Part shown: piece by piece, positions 26,614 to 36,893 of the stretch
How the letters are laid out: every line of letters begins with the position of its first letter
How positions within the stretch are numbered: position 1 is the stretch's first letter
Assembly (NCBI RefSeq): GCF_900129275.1
Contig: NZ_FQUX01000004.1
Location: 310,001 to 374,000, forward strand
Length of the DNA: 64,000 nucleotides
Direction: 5' to 3'
Origin: Arenibacter palladensis
Lineage (GTDB): Bacteria > Bacteroidota > Bacteroidia > Flavobacteriales > Flavobacteriaceae
The notes under the pieces: model-generated
Databases searched by the model: none
The model's input: only the letters and a program-made list of their open reading frames with translations
What the model was told of the DNA's origin: nothing
Position numbers and translations under genes: made by a program

Positions 26614-28035
26614 TTATTCAATATCCACCAGTTGGTCTTTACCTTTTACTAAATTGGACTGGTGCTCCTTGACCATAAGATCAATTTCGGCAAGAATTTC
26701 TGGGTGATTTGCCCCTAAATCAAAGTTTTCGGATGGGTCCACACTTAGATTGTAAAGGATTGGTGGATTATGTATTTCCTTTTCACCAAATTGCCCATAG
26801 GAACCTTCGGTAATATAATGCGCCTTGTAATCTCCAAGTCGGGCCGCATATAATTGTGTTCCCCTATAATAGAAAACCCCCTTTCTTGGAGTGGGATCGC
26901 CTTTCAATAAGGTGGAACTTAGGTCAAACCCATCCATAATCCTGTCCTTAGGCATTGGAACACCGGCCAAGGCACTAAAAGTAGGGAAAAGGTCCATGGT
27001 AGTACCCAAATCGGAAATCACTGCTGGCTTAATATTGGTTGGCGACCAAAATATACATGGTTCGCGCATGCCACCTTCCCAGGTCATTCCTTTTCCGGCC
27101 TTTAATAAGCCTGCACTTCCTCCATTAACCCCATAGGAAAGCCAAGGGCCGTTATCCGAGGTAAATACCACAATGGTATTCTTATCCAATCCTTCTTCCT
27201 TTAGCGTTGCTATAATTTGTCCTATGCCATGATCAATTTCCTCCAATACATCTCCATAAATACCCCTTTTACTTTTGCCCAAAAAGTCCTCTGAGGCAAA
27301 TAGGGGTATGTGGGGCAGATTGTGCGCCAAGTAAATAAAGAAAGGATTGTCCTTATTTTTTTTGATGAAAGAAATGGTTTCCTCCGCATATCTTTTGGTA
27401 ATGGTATTTTGATTGGCAGGCCTTTCTATTATTTCCGTATTCCGCATCAAGGGCACATTGAAATTTTCTGTAGGTAAATTTCCTTTAGTTTCCTTAAACG
27501 CCTTGTAATCACCCACAAAATCCATGTCGTTGGAGTAGGGGATGCCAAAATAATAATCAAAACCATTGTTGGTGGGCAGGTATTCTTTCTTATGGCCTAG
27601 ATGCCACTTACCAACACAAGCCGTGCTATAGCCTACTTTTTTTAATTGTTCTGCCAAGGTTATTTCCGAACTTGGCAAACCATATTTAGAGTTTGGGAAC
27701 AACACCCTTTTTGTATCACTTGCCATTCCGCTTCTTACGGGTAACCGACCGGTTAATAATGCTGCCCTACTAGGGGTACATACACTGGCCCCCACATAAA
27801 AATTGGTCCATTTTTGGCCTTCGGCCGCCATTTTATCCAAATGCGGTGTTTTAATGGTGGGATGACCATAAACACCCAGGTCGCCATAACCCAGATCGTC
27901 CGCAAAAATGATGATGAAATTAGGGGTTTTGCCTAAATTTTCCTGGCTGTAGCTAATACTGAAATAAAAAGATAATAGTACTAGAGTGAATAAGGTTTTA
28001 AAAGTTAAGCCTGTTTTAAGCCAATGTTTGATCAT
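26614..28035 (-). CDS. Exported S1-family sulfatase (arylsulfatase A type)
   Basis: A 473-residue protein with a signal peptide (hydrophobic residues 14-28, cleavage near 'SYSQ'). The formylglycine motif is CTPSR with Cys86, which needs oxidation by an anaerobic- or FGE-type maturase encoded elsewhere. Metal ligands are in 'FADDLGYGD' (Asp45-Asp46) and 'TSDNGPW'. S1 sulfatases of marine Flavobacteriia remove sulfate esters from algal polysaccharides or lipids. No glycoside hydrolase or SusCD pair is adjacent, so the substrate is unknown. It lies on its own between the BASS and receiver-GT genes. Confidence 0.93.
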   Translation of the reverse strand: MIKHWLKTGLTFKTLFTLVLLSFYFSISYSQENLGKTPNFIIIFADDLGYGDLGVYGHPTIKTPHLDKMAAEGQKWTNFYVGASVCTPSRAALLTGRLPVRSGMASDTKRVLFPNSKYGLPSSEITLAEQLKKVGYSTACVGKWHLGHKKEYLPTNNGFDYYFGIPYSNDMDFVGDYKAFKETKGNLPTENFNVPLMRNTEIIERPANQNTITKRYAEETISFIKKNKDNPFFIYLAHNLPHIPLFASEDFLGKSKRGIYGDVLEEIDHGIGQIIATLKEEGLDKNTIVVFTSDNGPWLSYGVNGGSAGLLKAGKGMTWEGGMREPCIFWSPTNIKPAVISDLGTTMDLFPTFSALAGVPMPKDRIMDGFDLSSTLLKGDPTPRKGVFYYRGTQLYAARLGDYKAHYITEGSYGQFGEKEIHNPPILYNLSVDPSENFDLGANHPEILAEIDLMVKEHQSNLVKGKDQLVDIE

Positions 28036-28152
28036 TTTTTTTGGTTGTTGTTATTTCGGATTTGAAGATAACAAAAAATGATCATAATAAAATCCCTAAA
28101 GCCAAAAGAGGTATCTCAATTTAAAATTAGGTTAAAGATACCTCCTTGTAGC

Positions 28153-29292
28153 TCAATTGTAAACCACTGCAATCTTTGCCAATTGACCTACAATTTTGAT
28201 GGAATCTTTCATGGATAGTTTGGATCCGTCCGCATGTATCCAGCGTTTTAGGGGTTGTTCGCAGATCATATTCGTGGCCTCCTTTTTACCGTAATGCTTA
28301 CGCATGCGCATAAATATTTCTACATCGAACAACCATTTGGTAATGAATTTCTTTTGGAACATACTTGATGCAATTTCCCTATTCATCACTTTGGCGCCAC
28401 ATTGGGTGTCCTTGAAGGGCATTCCAAGAATCTTTTGGATAATTATATTTATGGTTTTACTAATAATCTTTCTGGCGGATTCCTTGGTAATGTCAGCCCC
28501 CATTCTACTAATACGTGAGCCGCTCACAATTTTGAATTTAGAGGTTTCCATGGTTTTGACCAGGTCGTCAAAATCCCTGAAATCTGTGGAGAGATCTGCG
28601 TCCAAATACCCTATATAATCCAATTGTTCATCCTGCATCAAATATTGAATTCCTTGCCTGACCGCTTCTGCCTTCCCACCATTTTTTTCACAGTTATATA
28701 TACTAATGTTGGACTCGTTTCCTTTTCTAAGTTCCTCCAACACTTTCATAGTATTGTCTGTACTCCCATCGTTTACAAAACAAAGGTGGTAACCGAGGTT
28801 TTGGTAAGCAAAATTCCTGAATTGGTCACTGGAAAGTCTGTCCTCCTCATTATAACATGGGATTACTACGCCAACGCAATTTTTTTGTAGCATTCTGGTA
28901 TTGGCCATTGGCAATGTATCCACGGAGAGTTTAGGACTTCCGACTATTCTTTTGATCCTAGCGGTCATTTCATCTAAACTCACAGGTTTCTTCATATAAT
29001 CGTCTATACCGAGGGTAAAGCCGTCTAGGATAATGGATTCATCCGTATTTCCGGACATGACCAGAATAGGTGTTTTGGAATCCTTGAAAAACCTAATATG
29101 TTTAACCACCTCCATGCCGGACATGTCCGGCATGTTCATATCTACCAATACTAGGTCCGGCTTGTAGCTGTCGTATAGTTTAATTCCTTTAGCTCCATTA
29201 TCTGCTGTTTTTACTTCATATCCGAGCTCGGATAGTCTTTTTTCTACAGATAGGAGAATTAGTTGTTGATCGTCAATGGCTAAAATTTTCAT
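28153..29292 (-). CDS. Response-regulator receiver fused to GT2 glycosyltransferase
   Basis: A 379-residue fusion. Residues 1-118 are a complete receiver: acidic pair Asp7-Asp8, phospho-acceptor Asp51, Ser80 and Lys102. After a 20-residue linker, residues 139-375 form a DPM1-like GT2 domain: 'VVIPCYNEE' (142-150), 'NDGST' (174-178) and the DxD motif Asp231-Ala-Asp233. There is no membrane helix, so it acts in the cytosol or at the membrane surface. Phosphorylation of Asp51 is expected to control sugar transfer directly. It is transcribed away from the polysaccharide genes across a 210-base gap holding a LytTR-type repeat. This architecture is unusual. Confidence 0.93.
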   Translation of the reverse strand: MKILAIDDQQLILLSVEKRLSELGYEVKTADNGAKGIKLYDSYKPDLVLVDMNMPDMSGMEVVKHIRFFKDSKTPILVMSGNTDESIILDGFTLGIDDYMKKPVSLDEMTARIKRIVGSPKLSVDTLPMANTRMLQKNCVGVVIPCYNEEDRLSSDQFRNFAYQNLGYHLCFVNDGSTDNTMKVLEELRKGNESNISIYNCEKNGGKAEAVRQGIQYLMQDEQLDYIGYLDADLSTDFRDFDDLVKTMETSKFKIVSGSRISRMGADITKESARKIISKTINIIIQKILGMPFKDTQCGAKVMNREIASSMFQKKFITKWLFDVEIFMRMRKHYGKKEATNMICEQPLKRWIHADGSKLSMKDSIKIVGQLAKIAVVYN

Positions 29293-29385
29293 AGGTTAAG
29301 ATTTAAGTTTATTTATTTAAATAGCTGGGTTTGTCGTGATTTCTGAAGCAAATGTAGCAACAAGCTGCCCTTTTAAATGATGGTC

Positions 29386-29419
29386 AAAAGTTCAGTGGCA
29401 GTTTTCTATAGATGAATGG
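29386..29419 (+). promoter_or_regulatory. LytTR-type direct repeat, site A
   Basis: Half-sites AAAAGTTCAGTGG (29386-29398) and TATAGATGAATGG (29407-29419) share the pattern nnnAGnnnnnTGG and are 21 bases apart. A -7-like TACCTTTA follows at 29466-29473, before the large membrane protein gene at 29503. Confidence 0.55.
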
Positions 29420-29502
29420 ATTTTTTGCTGCGATGGCTGATATGTAGTCTCTTATACAATAATGCTACCTTTAAATTGTTATAATTCTGTTACAATCCAT
29501 TA

Positions 29503-32500
29503 ATGAAAAACACCAATAGTTTACTGGTCTTGGCCCTGTTTTTTGGACTTACATTTCATGGTGCCAGCATATTTTTTACATTGGAATCTACCTATGATGC
29601 TCTGATCCATCTTTTTTTTGCCGATCATTATGCCAATAGTTGGTTTGAGCCATGGGATTATAGGTGGTACACTGGGTTCACAGTTCAGGGCTATCCACCC
29701 TTGGTGCATCAGTCCATTGCTCTTTTGTCCTACATAGGTGGCCTAAAATTTGGAATGTTTACAGTAGCCCTCTTGGGGATTGTTCTATTTATTACAGGTA
29801 CTTACCGTTTTGGGCTTTTAATGACGGGGAATCAAAAAGTAGCGGGCTATACTGCCTTGTTGGCGGTGTTTTCTACCACCTTTATAGAAACCTTGCATAT
29901 TTTTGGGCAGTTGCCCAGTATTATTGGACTTTCAGTTCTTTTGCACTCCTTACCCGAGATATATTTATGGATCAAAACTGGGAGATACCGTTATTTACTG
30001 ACCTCTTTGTCCTTGATAGCCGTAACGGTAACCTCACATCATGTTACCCCTATTTTTGGAATGGTATTCTTTGTCTTTCCACTTATTGGAATGGTGGTTA
30101 TGGATGTATCCCGTGATAAGGTATCTACTAATAGGGAGCTCACTTTTAAGGTGTTCTTTAAATCTTTTAGACAGCTATTTTGGCGTATAGTTGGATTTGG
30201 TTTTTCCTCTTTGGTATTAATAGTGGTCTGTATTTTGCCCTATTGGATCAATTCCAAAAAGAATCCCATTACCCAAATCCCTATTCCACATGGTTCCAGG
30301 GATAATTTTCTGGAAGTAACCTCTTCGGGTCTGGTCTTCTTTATAGTACCTTGGGGAATTTTGCTTTTCTTTCTGCCCTATATTTTTTACCGGTTTTATA
30401 GTAAACGATATTTGTTCTTTGGTTTGTCCATATCGGCACTTACTATTTTGGGCACTGGGGGAACAACCCCAATTCCACTTAAGGTATTGGGCGAAACTGC
30501 GTTTAATATCCTGACCTTGGACCGTTTTACCCTTTGGGCAACCATAATGGCGTTGCCTATTTTTGGTGAGTTTATTTATAGATTGGCCGAAGGTGATTTA
30601 AAACAACAACTTCAACTACGTTTTGGGGCAATCTACCATAGGGTGTTAAGTATTTTAATTGGAGGGAGCATACTTTTAATGGTCATTTTTACAATGAGTT
30701 TAGGGTATTTTAGACCCTCCCAGCCCCAAAAAATAAAAATGCTGCCCATCGTTAATTTTTTAAATCAGGACCAACATGACCAGTGGCGGTATTTGCCCTT
30801 GGGTTTTGGGGATCAAATGGCTTGGCTCTCAGCACAGACAAATGCCATGACTGTTGATGGCAATTATCATTCTGCAAGACGATTGCCAGAATTGACCACC
30901 AGGGCTATTGAGCGTTTGGAGAATTCCAAATTTAGAGGGGTAGAGGGCATTGGTTCCCTACAGCAGTTTTTGACCGTTCCGGAAAAGTACAACCTTAAGT
31001 ACATTTTTAGTAATGATAAGTTCTATGACCCCATTCTTTATTTCTGTGGATGGCAACGTCTACAGCATTTGGAAAATGGCATTATGGTTTGGGAAAAATT
31101 AAACGTACCTCCGGTGCCCTCCATACTTCCCAAAGAGGATGTGGCCCAATGGCTGAAGTTAATGTGGGGCATTGTTCCTATTCTCACTATCTTGATAGCC
31201 TTTGTTATCAATATTCAATTGCTTTGGATTCGCATACTTAATTCAAGAATAATCCGGCAACCGGACTATATGAAGTATGGGGTTGATTATAGGAAATTCC
31301 CATCATTGCTTATCAGTATTAATCATCTTTGGGCATTTTTGATTTTATTGTTGTTAGGATTTGGAATCTACCAGTTTTATATACACAACACAGCACAACG
31401 GTCTCCACAAAATGTGGTTAAGGCCTATTATAATGCGTTGGATTTTAAGGAGTTTGAGACGGCGCACTCATTTTTGGATGTAGAAAAGGAAATTTCCATT
31501 GCCCAATATATGCAAGAGGTATCTGTAACCGACGGTATCTTAAGCTCGTATGCCAAATTGGATGCAATGGAAATAAAGTTATCCAATGAGACGGACCTAA
31601 ATGCCAGGGCAGAGGTAGCAACCTTTTGGGTAACCCCTTTGGAACGAATACAAAAAACTTATAATAATGATTTGGTTAAACGTCAAGGAAAATGGTATAT
31701 AGTTCCTTCCCTTTTGGATAGCGACATTCCCACGGATCAATTGTTTACATCCAACAATACTACTTTTTATAACCATGGTCGACGCAGAATAACCACGGAA
31801 CAGACCCATCATGAAGATGTACTAAAACAACCTGTACTGGAGGTGCTTAGCGCCAAATTGGTAAAAATGGATGGAAGTTACTCGGTTATCGGGGAATTGC
31901 AAAATGTTGACAATGTTCCTGCCGATGTGGTTCTAAAGGCTACATTGTACAATGATGAGGATAAGGAGTTGGCCAGTTATAACGCCAAGTTTCATATGAA
32001 GCATAAGTTAATGCCAATGGAAACTACCACCTTCAAAATCAATTTTGAAGGTATTGCATGGTCACAGACCAAAGATACCATTCCCCCTACTTTTAATCCC
32101 GATGAATTTACCCCTGTGACATTTTCGGAGCAACCTACCAAATTCAATCTTCAATGTGCCGGAAATGTAGCCAATACCGATCTTTATAAGGGTTTGGTAC
32201 TTCAGGAAATACAATTGTTGCCAGAAGGGATTAAGGGGCAACTGTACAATTCAGGGATTCAGGAAGTAACCATTCCCTTACTGTTGATTTCCTATTACGA
32301 TGCGGACAAAAATCTCCTTTGGGTAGACCATAAATTTGTTAGGGACGGGGTCCGGGTGCAGCGCAAACAGTCGTTTCGCTATGACATCAAGGAATTGGAT
32401 GGGTTGAAAATCCTCAACAGTAGTTTAGAAAACTGTTATGTAAATGGACTGCCCAACGCTGAAATTGCCGGAAAAGTAATCGGGGAGCGGAATAAGCAGC

Positions 32501-32589
32501 ATTCCTATGACCAACTGCAGCCATTTAAGGGGCTTGGTTATGATTTTATAAAGTTGGAACTGAACAGCTATATAGGAAATCCAAGGTAA
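29503..32589 (+). CDS. Large GT-C-like membrane protein of the polysaccharide cluster
   Basis: A 1028-residue protein. Residues 1 to about 420 and 540-640 hold some 12-13 membrane helices. An early luminal 'ESTYDALIHLFFADHY' with acidic Asp resembles GT-C glycosyltransferases and the '6-pyruvoyl-tetrahydropterin synthase-related' membrane family. After the last helix (about 625) comes an NTF2-like segment ('VVKAYYNALDFKEFETAHSFL', about 640-750), then two beta-sandwich FxLYD-like segments (about 780-990). It may polymerise or modify the glycan on the periplasmic side. The next gene starts one base after its stop. Confidence 0.8.
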   Translation: MKNTNSLLVLALFFGLTFHGASIFFTLESTYDALIHLFFADHYANSWFEPWDYRWYTGFTVQGYPPLVHQSIALLSYIGGLKFGMFTVALLGIVLFITGTYRFGLLMTGNQKVAGYTALLAVFSTTFIETLHIFGQLPSIIGLSVLLHSLPEIYLWIKTGRYRYLLTSLSLIAVTVTSHHVTPIFGMVFFVFPLIGMVVMDVSRDKVSTNRELTFKVFFKSFRQLFWRIVGFGFSSLVLIVVCILPYWINSKKNPITQIPIPHGSRDNFLEVTSSGLVFFIVPWGILLFFLPYIFYRFYSKRYLFFGLSISALTILGTGGTTPIPLKVLGETAFNILTLDRFTLWATIMALPIFGEFIYRLAEGDLKQQLQLRFGAIYHRVLSILIGGSILLMVIFTMSLGYFRPSQPQKIKMLPIVNFLNQDQHDQWRYLPLGFGDQMAWLSAQTNAMTVDGNYHSARRLPELTTRAIERLENSKFRGVEGIGSLQQFLTVPEKYNLKYIFSNDKFYDPILYFCGWQRLQHLENGIMVWEKLNVPPVPSILPKEDVAQWLKLMWGIVPILTILIAFVINIQLLWIRILNSRIIRQPDYMKYGVDYRKFPSLLISINHLWAFLILLLLGFGIYQFYIHNTAQRSPQNVVKAYYNALDFKEFETAHSFLDVEKEISIAQYMQEVSVTDGILSSYAKLDAMEIKLSNETDLNARAEVATFWVTPLERIQKTYNNDLVKRQGKWYIVPSLLDSDIPTDQLFTSNNTTFYNHGRRRITTEQTHHEDVLKQPVLEVLSAKLVKMDGSYSVIGELQNVDNVPADVVLKATLYNDEDKELASYNAKFHMKHKLMPMETTTFKINFEGIAWSQTKDTIPPTFNPDEFTPVTFSEQPTKFNLQCAGNVANTDLYKGLVLQEIQLLPEGIKGQLYNSGIQEVTIPLLLISYYDADKNLLWVDHKFVRDGVRVQRKQSFRYDIKELDGLKILNSSLENCYVNGLPNAEIAGKVIGERNKQHSYDQLQPFKGLGYDFIKLELNSYIGNPR

Positions 32590-32590
32590 T

Positions 32591-33796
32591 ATGAAATGGA
32601 AGCTCTACATTTTGGTTATGTTGACAGGCCTCGGTTGTAGGGAGAAAGAGGAGGTGCCCAATACCAACCTGAAGGCGGAAATAGTAGCTATTTCACATCC
32701 GTCATCTGTTGGGAACGGGTTGGAATTCCAATTCCACCTTCAAGGAAAGGGAAACGCTTTGCTATTGTTGGAAAATAGTTTTGGTCCCCTGTTTTTTCAA
32801 CCTAAAATAATCAATGATAAGGCCATGTTCAATATTCCCCCAGAATTCACGGAAGAGGTTGGGGAATTCCACTGGAAGCTCGTTTCCAATTCCAAAGTAC
32901 TGTTATCGGATAAATTTTATCTTGGTCCGCGGATTGGGAATCTCTCCAAAATAGAAACCTATTTTGGGCCAAGAAGTATTAGGGCTGGAGGCCAGGATTA
33001 TTCCATGCTTACGGTTATCCCAACCGATGATTATGACAATCCACTGCCGGATAGTACTCTTGTCGCTATTAGCCAACAAATTAATTCCAAAACCAATGTA
33101 TTTGAAGTTCGCCTCAAGGATGGTCTTGCCTATAGGCTACTATATGGGGAAGAAAAATCGGGACGTATGTTGGTTACAGCGGCCGTTAACGGGATACCTT
33201 CCAAGGAGCTTACAAGCATTGTATCACCCGCCAATAGTACTGATTTCAAAATTGGATTTGAACGTGTACATGATTTTGCGGATGGTAATCAAGTAATTAG
33301 ATTTATGACCTCACCAATAACGGATAGGTTTGGGAATACGGTTAACGATGGAACCTTGGTTAATTTCATAGTTAAAAATAAGAGGGGAGAATTGCTCAAA
33401 TCTGCAGGGACTACCTTGGCCGGAATTGCAACTGCCAATATGTTACATCCCAATGAGGAGGAAGAATGGGAGGTTAATGCATATATTACAGGTGAGGCAA
33501 AGAGCAATGGGCTTCAGCTGAATTTTAAAAGTGCCATAAAAGATTTTGAAGTGAAATTGTCCAAAAATAATCGAAAAATCATAGTGGGGCCAATTCTTGG
33601 ATTTATGGGGCAGTTGGTGCCGGAAGGATTGGTTATCGAATTAAAAATTTACGACAGTAACGGCGATTTTATTGAGGCCCAACAAACCCATTCCAGATCT
33701 GGGATGGGGTCATTTGAACTGGAGAAGGGATTTTATCCTAGAGGGGATTATCAAATTACCGTGGAATGTGCAGGTGTTAAAAAAAAATGCGTTTAA
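32591..33796 (+). CDS. Lipoprotein with Ig-like domains
   Basis: A 401-residue lipoprotein with signal peptide and lipobox 'LTGLGC' (Cys17). The mature part is all-beta, with at least three Ig-like or invasin-type repeats (about 30-120, 120-210 and 220-310) and a C-terminal sandwich. No catalytic motif is visible. It lies between the GT-C-like protein (one base upstream) and the glycoside hydrolase (12 bases downstream), so it is probably a periplasmic scaffold or glycan-binding part of the same machine. It is otherwise unrecognised. Confidence 0.8.
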   Translation: MKWKLYILVMLTGLGCREKEEVPNTNLKAEIVAISHPSSVGNGLEFQFHLQGKGNALLLLENSFGPLFFQPKIINDKAMFNIPPEFTEEVGEFHWKLVSNSKVLLSDKFYLGPRIGNLSKIETYFGPRSIRAGGQDYSMLTVIPTDDYDNPLPDSTLVAISQQINSKTNVFEVRLKDGLAYRLLYGEEKSGRMLVTAAVNGIPSKELTSIVSPANSTDFKIGFERVHDFADGNQVIRFMTSPITDRFGNTVNDGTLVNFIVKNKRGELLKSAGTTLAGIATANMLHPNEEEEWEVNAYITGEAKSNGLQLNFKSAIKDFEVKLSKNNRKIIVGPILGFMGQLVPEGLVIELKIYDSNGDFIEAQQTHSRSGMGSFELEKGFYPRGDYQITVECAGVKKKCV

Positions 33797-33808
33797 AATT
33801 GACTCAAA

Positions 33809-35350
33809 ATGAAGTGGAATAAGAACATCTTAAGGGTCCTTTTGATAGGTTCGTTCCTAGCCATAAATGCTTTGGTGCTTTTTGGGATAAGTTCGGTTTG
33901 GTCCTATCTGAATACTGGTGCGGATCGCTCTACCCTCCTTCACATAGGTGGGGAAGGAGCTACCGTTTATTTGCCCAAGGTGGTGTGGGACACAACTTCA
34001 GTGGAAGGCCGCCCAATTGAGAAACAAACATTGGCGAAAATTGAACGGGATTATCTTAATGGTTGGTACGTGAGAAATACCGCGCTGTCTACAAACAATA
34101 ACTACGGTATTGGCGACTACTTTACCGAAAGTGCCAGGACCAAACTGTATAAAATACTGGATACAAACAAGGAAAAGGGCGCCACCTTTGTTCAGACCAC
34201 TTTGGAACATGGGCCCAAATTAAATTTCTATAGCGCCGATGGAACCCAAATCTCTTTTCTCGATAAGAATGTATCACTTTACAAGAAGGGCTTTTTAAAC
34301 GGCAATCCAGTTTTGGAATATCATGAAACTGCAACATTCCAGGTAGTAATGCTTCTAGAGGACGGTTTTTGGAGGGTACGTCATTTTGTGAGGGTAGCAT
34401 CAGAACCTGTAAAGGTGAAGAAGGAGCCCAGAATTAGTGCTGTTGATAAAGAAGCGTTACGAAATATTAAAGGACTCAATTATTATCCTAAGGACAGTCC
34501 TTGGGATACCTTTGGAAATCGGTTTCAGGATAGTATTATTTCAGGAGATTTTAGAACTATAAGGGACATGGGATTCAACACCGTCCGTATTTTTATTCCG
34601 TATATGGACTTTGGGGCGGCCCAGGTAAACCAGGACAGACTTGCCAAAGTCAGGGCCCTTTTGGATATCGCGGGTAAGCAAAACATAAAGGTGGTCATCA
34701 CCCTATTTGATTTTTATGGAGATTATAGCGTGCCCAATTGGACGGAGACCTTTACACATGCAGAAAAGTTGGTAACCACATTAAAGGATCATCCAAGTTT
34801 GCTTGCATGGGATTTAAAGAATGAACCCGATTTGGATTTTGAAGCAAGGGGAAAGGAAGATGTGCTGGGCTGGTTGAGGGAGCTTTGTTTAAGGATAAAG
34901 AAATGGGACGGACTGCATCCCGCAACAGTAGGATGGTCCAGTCCCGAGGCCGCGGTAAATATGGCCAAGGAAGTGGATTTTGTTTCTTTTCACTATTACA
35001 GGGAAATTCAGGATTTTATGCCTTCTTATCAAAAATTGAGAAACGCGATTCCCAAAGATAAAATTACGATACTTCAGGAATATGGCAAGTCTTCCTATAG
35101 TGGAATGTGGAATGCTTTTCTAAACTCGGAGGAGAAACAGGCGGCCTATTATGAGGAAATTCAACCCATTTTGGAAGAAGCCCAAATACCATTTCTATTA
35201 TGGACTTTATACGATTTTGAAAAGGTACCGTCCGCTGTGGTTGGCAACCGGCCTTGGAGAAGGGAACCCCAAAAATATTTTGGTTGTCTTGATATGGAAG
35301 GTAAACCAAAGAAAGCATTTTACTTTCTAAACCGTATTTCCAAAAAATAG
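33809..35350 (+). CDS. Membrane-anchored GH-A clan glycoside hydrolase (GH5-like)
   Basis: A 513-residue protein with one N-terminal membrane helix (about 8-30), an NTF2-like beta domain (about 60-205) and a (beta/alpha)8 barrel (about 215-510). The acid/base is Glu339 in 'LKNEPD' and the nucleophile is Glu424 in 'ILQEYG', the clan GH-A arrangement. In exopolysaccharide systems such as Pel and cellulose, a periplasmic hydrolase trims or releases the polymer. The link to the GT-C-like and lipoprotein genes (12-base spacing) supports that role. The substrate is unknown. Confidence 0.88.
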   Translation: MKWNKNILRVLLIGSFLAINALVLFGISSVWSYLNTGADRSTLLHIGGEGATVYLPKVVWDTTSVEGRPIEKQTLAKIERDYLNGWYVRNTALSTNNNYGIGDYFTESARTKLYKILDTNKEKGATFVQTTLEHGPKLNFYSADGTQISFLDKNVSLYKKGFLNGNPVLEYHETATFQVVMLLEDGFWRVRHFVRVASEPVKVKKEPRISAVDKEALRNIKGLNYYPKDSPWDTFGNRFQDSIISGDFRTIRDMGFNTVRIFIPYMDFGAAQVNQDRLAKVRALLDIAGKQNIKVVITLFDFYGDYSVPNWTETFTHAEKLVTTLKDHPSLLAWDLKNEPDLDFEARGKEDVLGWLRELCLRIKKWDGLHPATVGWSSPEAAVNMAKEVDFVSFHYYREIQDFMPSYQKLRNAIPKDKITILQEYGKSSYSGMWNAFLNSEEKQAAYYEEIQPILEEAQIPFLLWTLYDFEKVPSAVVGNRPWRREPQKYFGCLDMEGKPKKAFYFLNRISKK

Positions 35351-35353
35351 GAA

Positions 35354-35380
35354 GGAGAACGATTAGCCAAACCGTTCCCC
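35354..35380. terminator. Convergent terminator hairpin
   Basis: GGAGAACG (35354-35361) pairs with CGTTCCCC (35373-35380), with one mismatch, in the 57-base gap between the converging hydrolase and GT4 genes. T runs are weak on both sides. Confidence 0.45.
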
Positions 35381-35407
35381 TATCCTCACTTAACCTGAAA
35401 CTTAATT

Positions 35408-36637
35408 CTAATTTTCCAGTTCTGCCACTCTTTTAGGTAGTTTTAAAGAAAAGCCTTCGGATTTTGCCAATTGAATCGCCTTAAAATAATTCACGTACAT
35501 TTTGGCGATTTCCGACATGGGTAAAGAGCAGGCTGCTTTATAATTGTTCGTTCCCAATTGGATACGATAGAAATCATCCTTCAAAATATTTTCTATGGCA
35601 TTGGCCAATGACTCGGCACTATCGGGTTTGAAAAATTCTCCTTTATACCCTTCCTCCTTTACCAAAATACTCAGATCTCCCAAGTCTGGAAGGGCAACAG
35701 CCTTTCCATAACTACCGGCCTGGTGCAATACCCCAGAACTACCTGTGGTGGAAGTATAGGGAAACACAGCAACGGCACTCTCCGCGAAAATCACAGGGAC
35801 ATCTTCCTCGGCAACATATCCCGTAAACCTAATTTGCGGTATATGTTGATAACGTTTCTTTATTCCCGCAAGATATCCGGGAGTATTGGGACTGTCTGTG
35901 CCCGCAATTACGATTTCCAAATCCATATTGCTGCGGTTCCTGATAATTTCTACGGCCTCTATGAGTATCTCTACTTTTTTATAGGTGCCAAATTTACCGA
36001 AGGCCATTATCTGTTTTGGCCCCTCAGGTAAGCGGTAATCAGGTTCTGGAGGTGTTTCAAAAGCGCCATGGGGTACCAGAGCAACGTTTCTCGCCTTATA
36101 TTTTTTTTCCAGGATATCTACATATTTACTAATGGTCACGGCAAGTACATCGGACGCCAAAACAAACTTGGTTAGGGTAGCTCCGATTAGGCCATAGGCT
36201 TTCTGCAAAAAGATGTTCTTGGTAATACCGGCACTATTTAAGTCTACTTGTTCCAAAATATTATGCAGTAAGGAAATGGTGGGAATCCCTTTTAGTTTGC
36301 ATATAAAAGGAAGAAGAAGACCCAAGGCAGCGGGTATTTTTTTGTCTCCAAATTTCAGAAATTGAAGGTTAAACAAGACCGCATCGGGCTCTGTCTCCGA
36401 GATGGTTTTGTTTATACTGAATAGGTTGGTGTAGCTGTTAAAACTCCAACATTCCTTGACGGTTATTTTGCAGCCTTCCTCTTCAAAATTCAGATCTTTT
36501 TCTTCGTTGGTTTTGTCGGTGATCAAAACTATTTCACTGACCTCATTTTGCAACCTAAAGTGTTTTACTAGGTGATACCCGTACTCGGCAAGGGTTACTT
36601 TACTGGGGGGGTAGGCAGTTACGATGGCTAATTTCAT
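35408..36637 (-). CDS. GT4-family glycosyltransferase
   Basis: A 409-residue cytosolic GT-B enzyme. The N-terminal domain starts 'KLAIVTAYPPSKVTLAEYGYHLV'. The C-terminal domain carries 'MAFGKFGTYKKVEILIEAVEII' (nucleotide-sugar binding, about 208-230) and 'FPYTSTTGSSGVLHQAGSYGKAV' (about 305-327), where the usual E-x7-E is altered (the first Glu is replaced). It resembles PelF-type synthases in pairing with a flippase: the gene lies downstream of the Wzx/PelG-like gene on the same strand, with a 256-base gap that carries a LytTR-type repeat. Confidence 0.9.
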   Translation of the reverse strand: MKLAIVTAYPPSKVTLAEYGYHLVKHFRLQNEVSEIVLITDKTNEEKDLNFEEEGCKITVKECWSFNSYTNLFSINKTISETEPDAVLFNLQFLKFGDKKIPAALGLLLPFICKLKGIPTISLLHNILEQVDLNSAGITKNIFLQKAYGLIGATLTKFVLASDVLAVTISKYVDILEKKYKARNVALVPHGAFETPPEPDYRLPEGPKQIMAFGKFGTYKKVEILIEAVEIIRNRSNMDLEIVIAGTDSPNTPGYLAGIKKRYQHIPQIRFTGYVAEEDVPVIFAESAVAVFPYTSTTGSSGVLHQAGSYGKAVALPDLGDLSILVKEEGYKGEFFKPDSAESLANAIENILKDDFYRIQLGTNNYKAACSLPMSEIAKMYVNYFKAIQLAKSEGFSLKLPKRVAELEN

Positions 36638-36714
36638 AAGTTAAGTTTTGTGTTAAGATTTAGATTTTATTTCTGGTACAAATTTCACCAATATATACTG
36701 CAAATATTGATGTT

Positions 36715-36748
36715 ATGAGGTGGTTGGTCCTTTTGTATAGATGAATGG
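36715..36748 (+). promoter_or_regulatory. LytTR-type direct repeat, site B
   Basis: Half-sites ATGAGGTGGTTGG (36715-36727) and TATAGATGAATGG (36736-36748) share AG and TGG at the same positions and are 21 bases apart. They lie about 80 bases upstream of the GT4 start codon, in reverse orientation to that gene. Confidence 0.5.
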
Positions 36749-36893
36749 TAATGGTGTTTGGGCGAGTTGTCCAAGGCCAATCATTCATTTAAATTCTCAA
36801 GGTTTCCATATTTCCGTTTTAATTTTAGGTATGAATTGGGCATTATCGGAGACCGGTCGATTATCGCTGTCAGGCTTTTGCAATAGTACCCTG

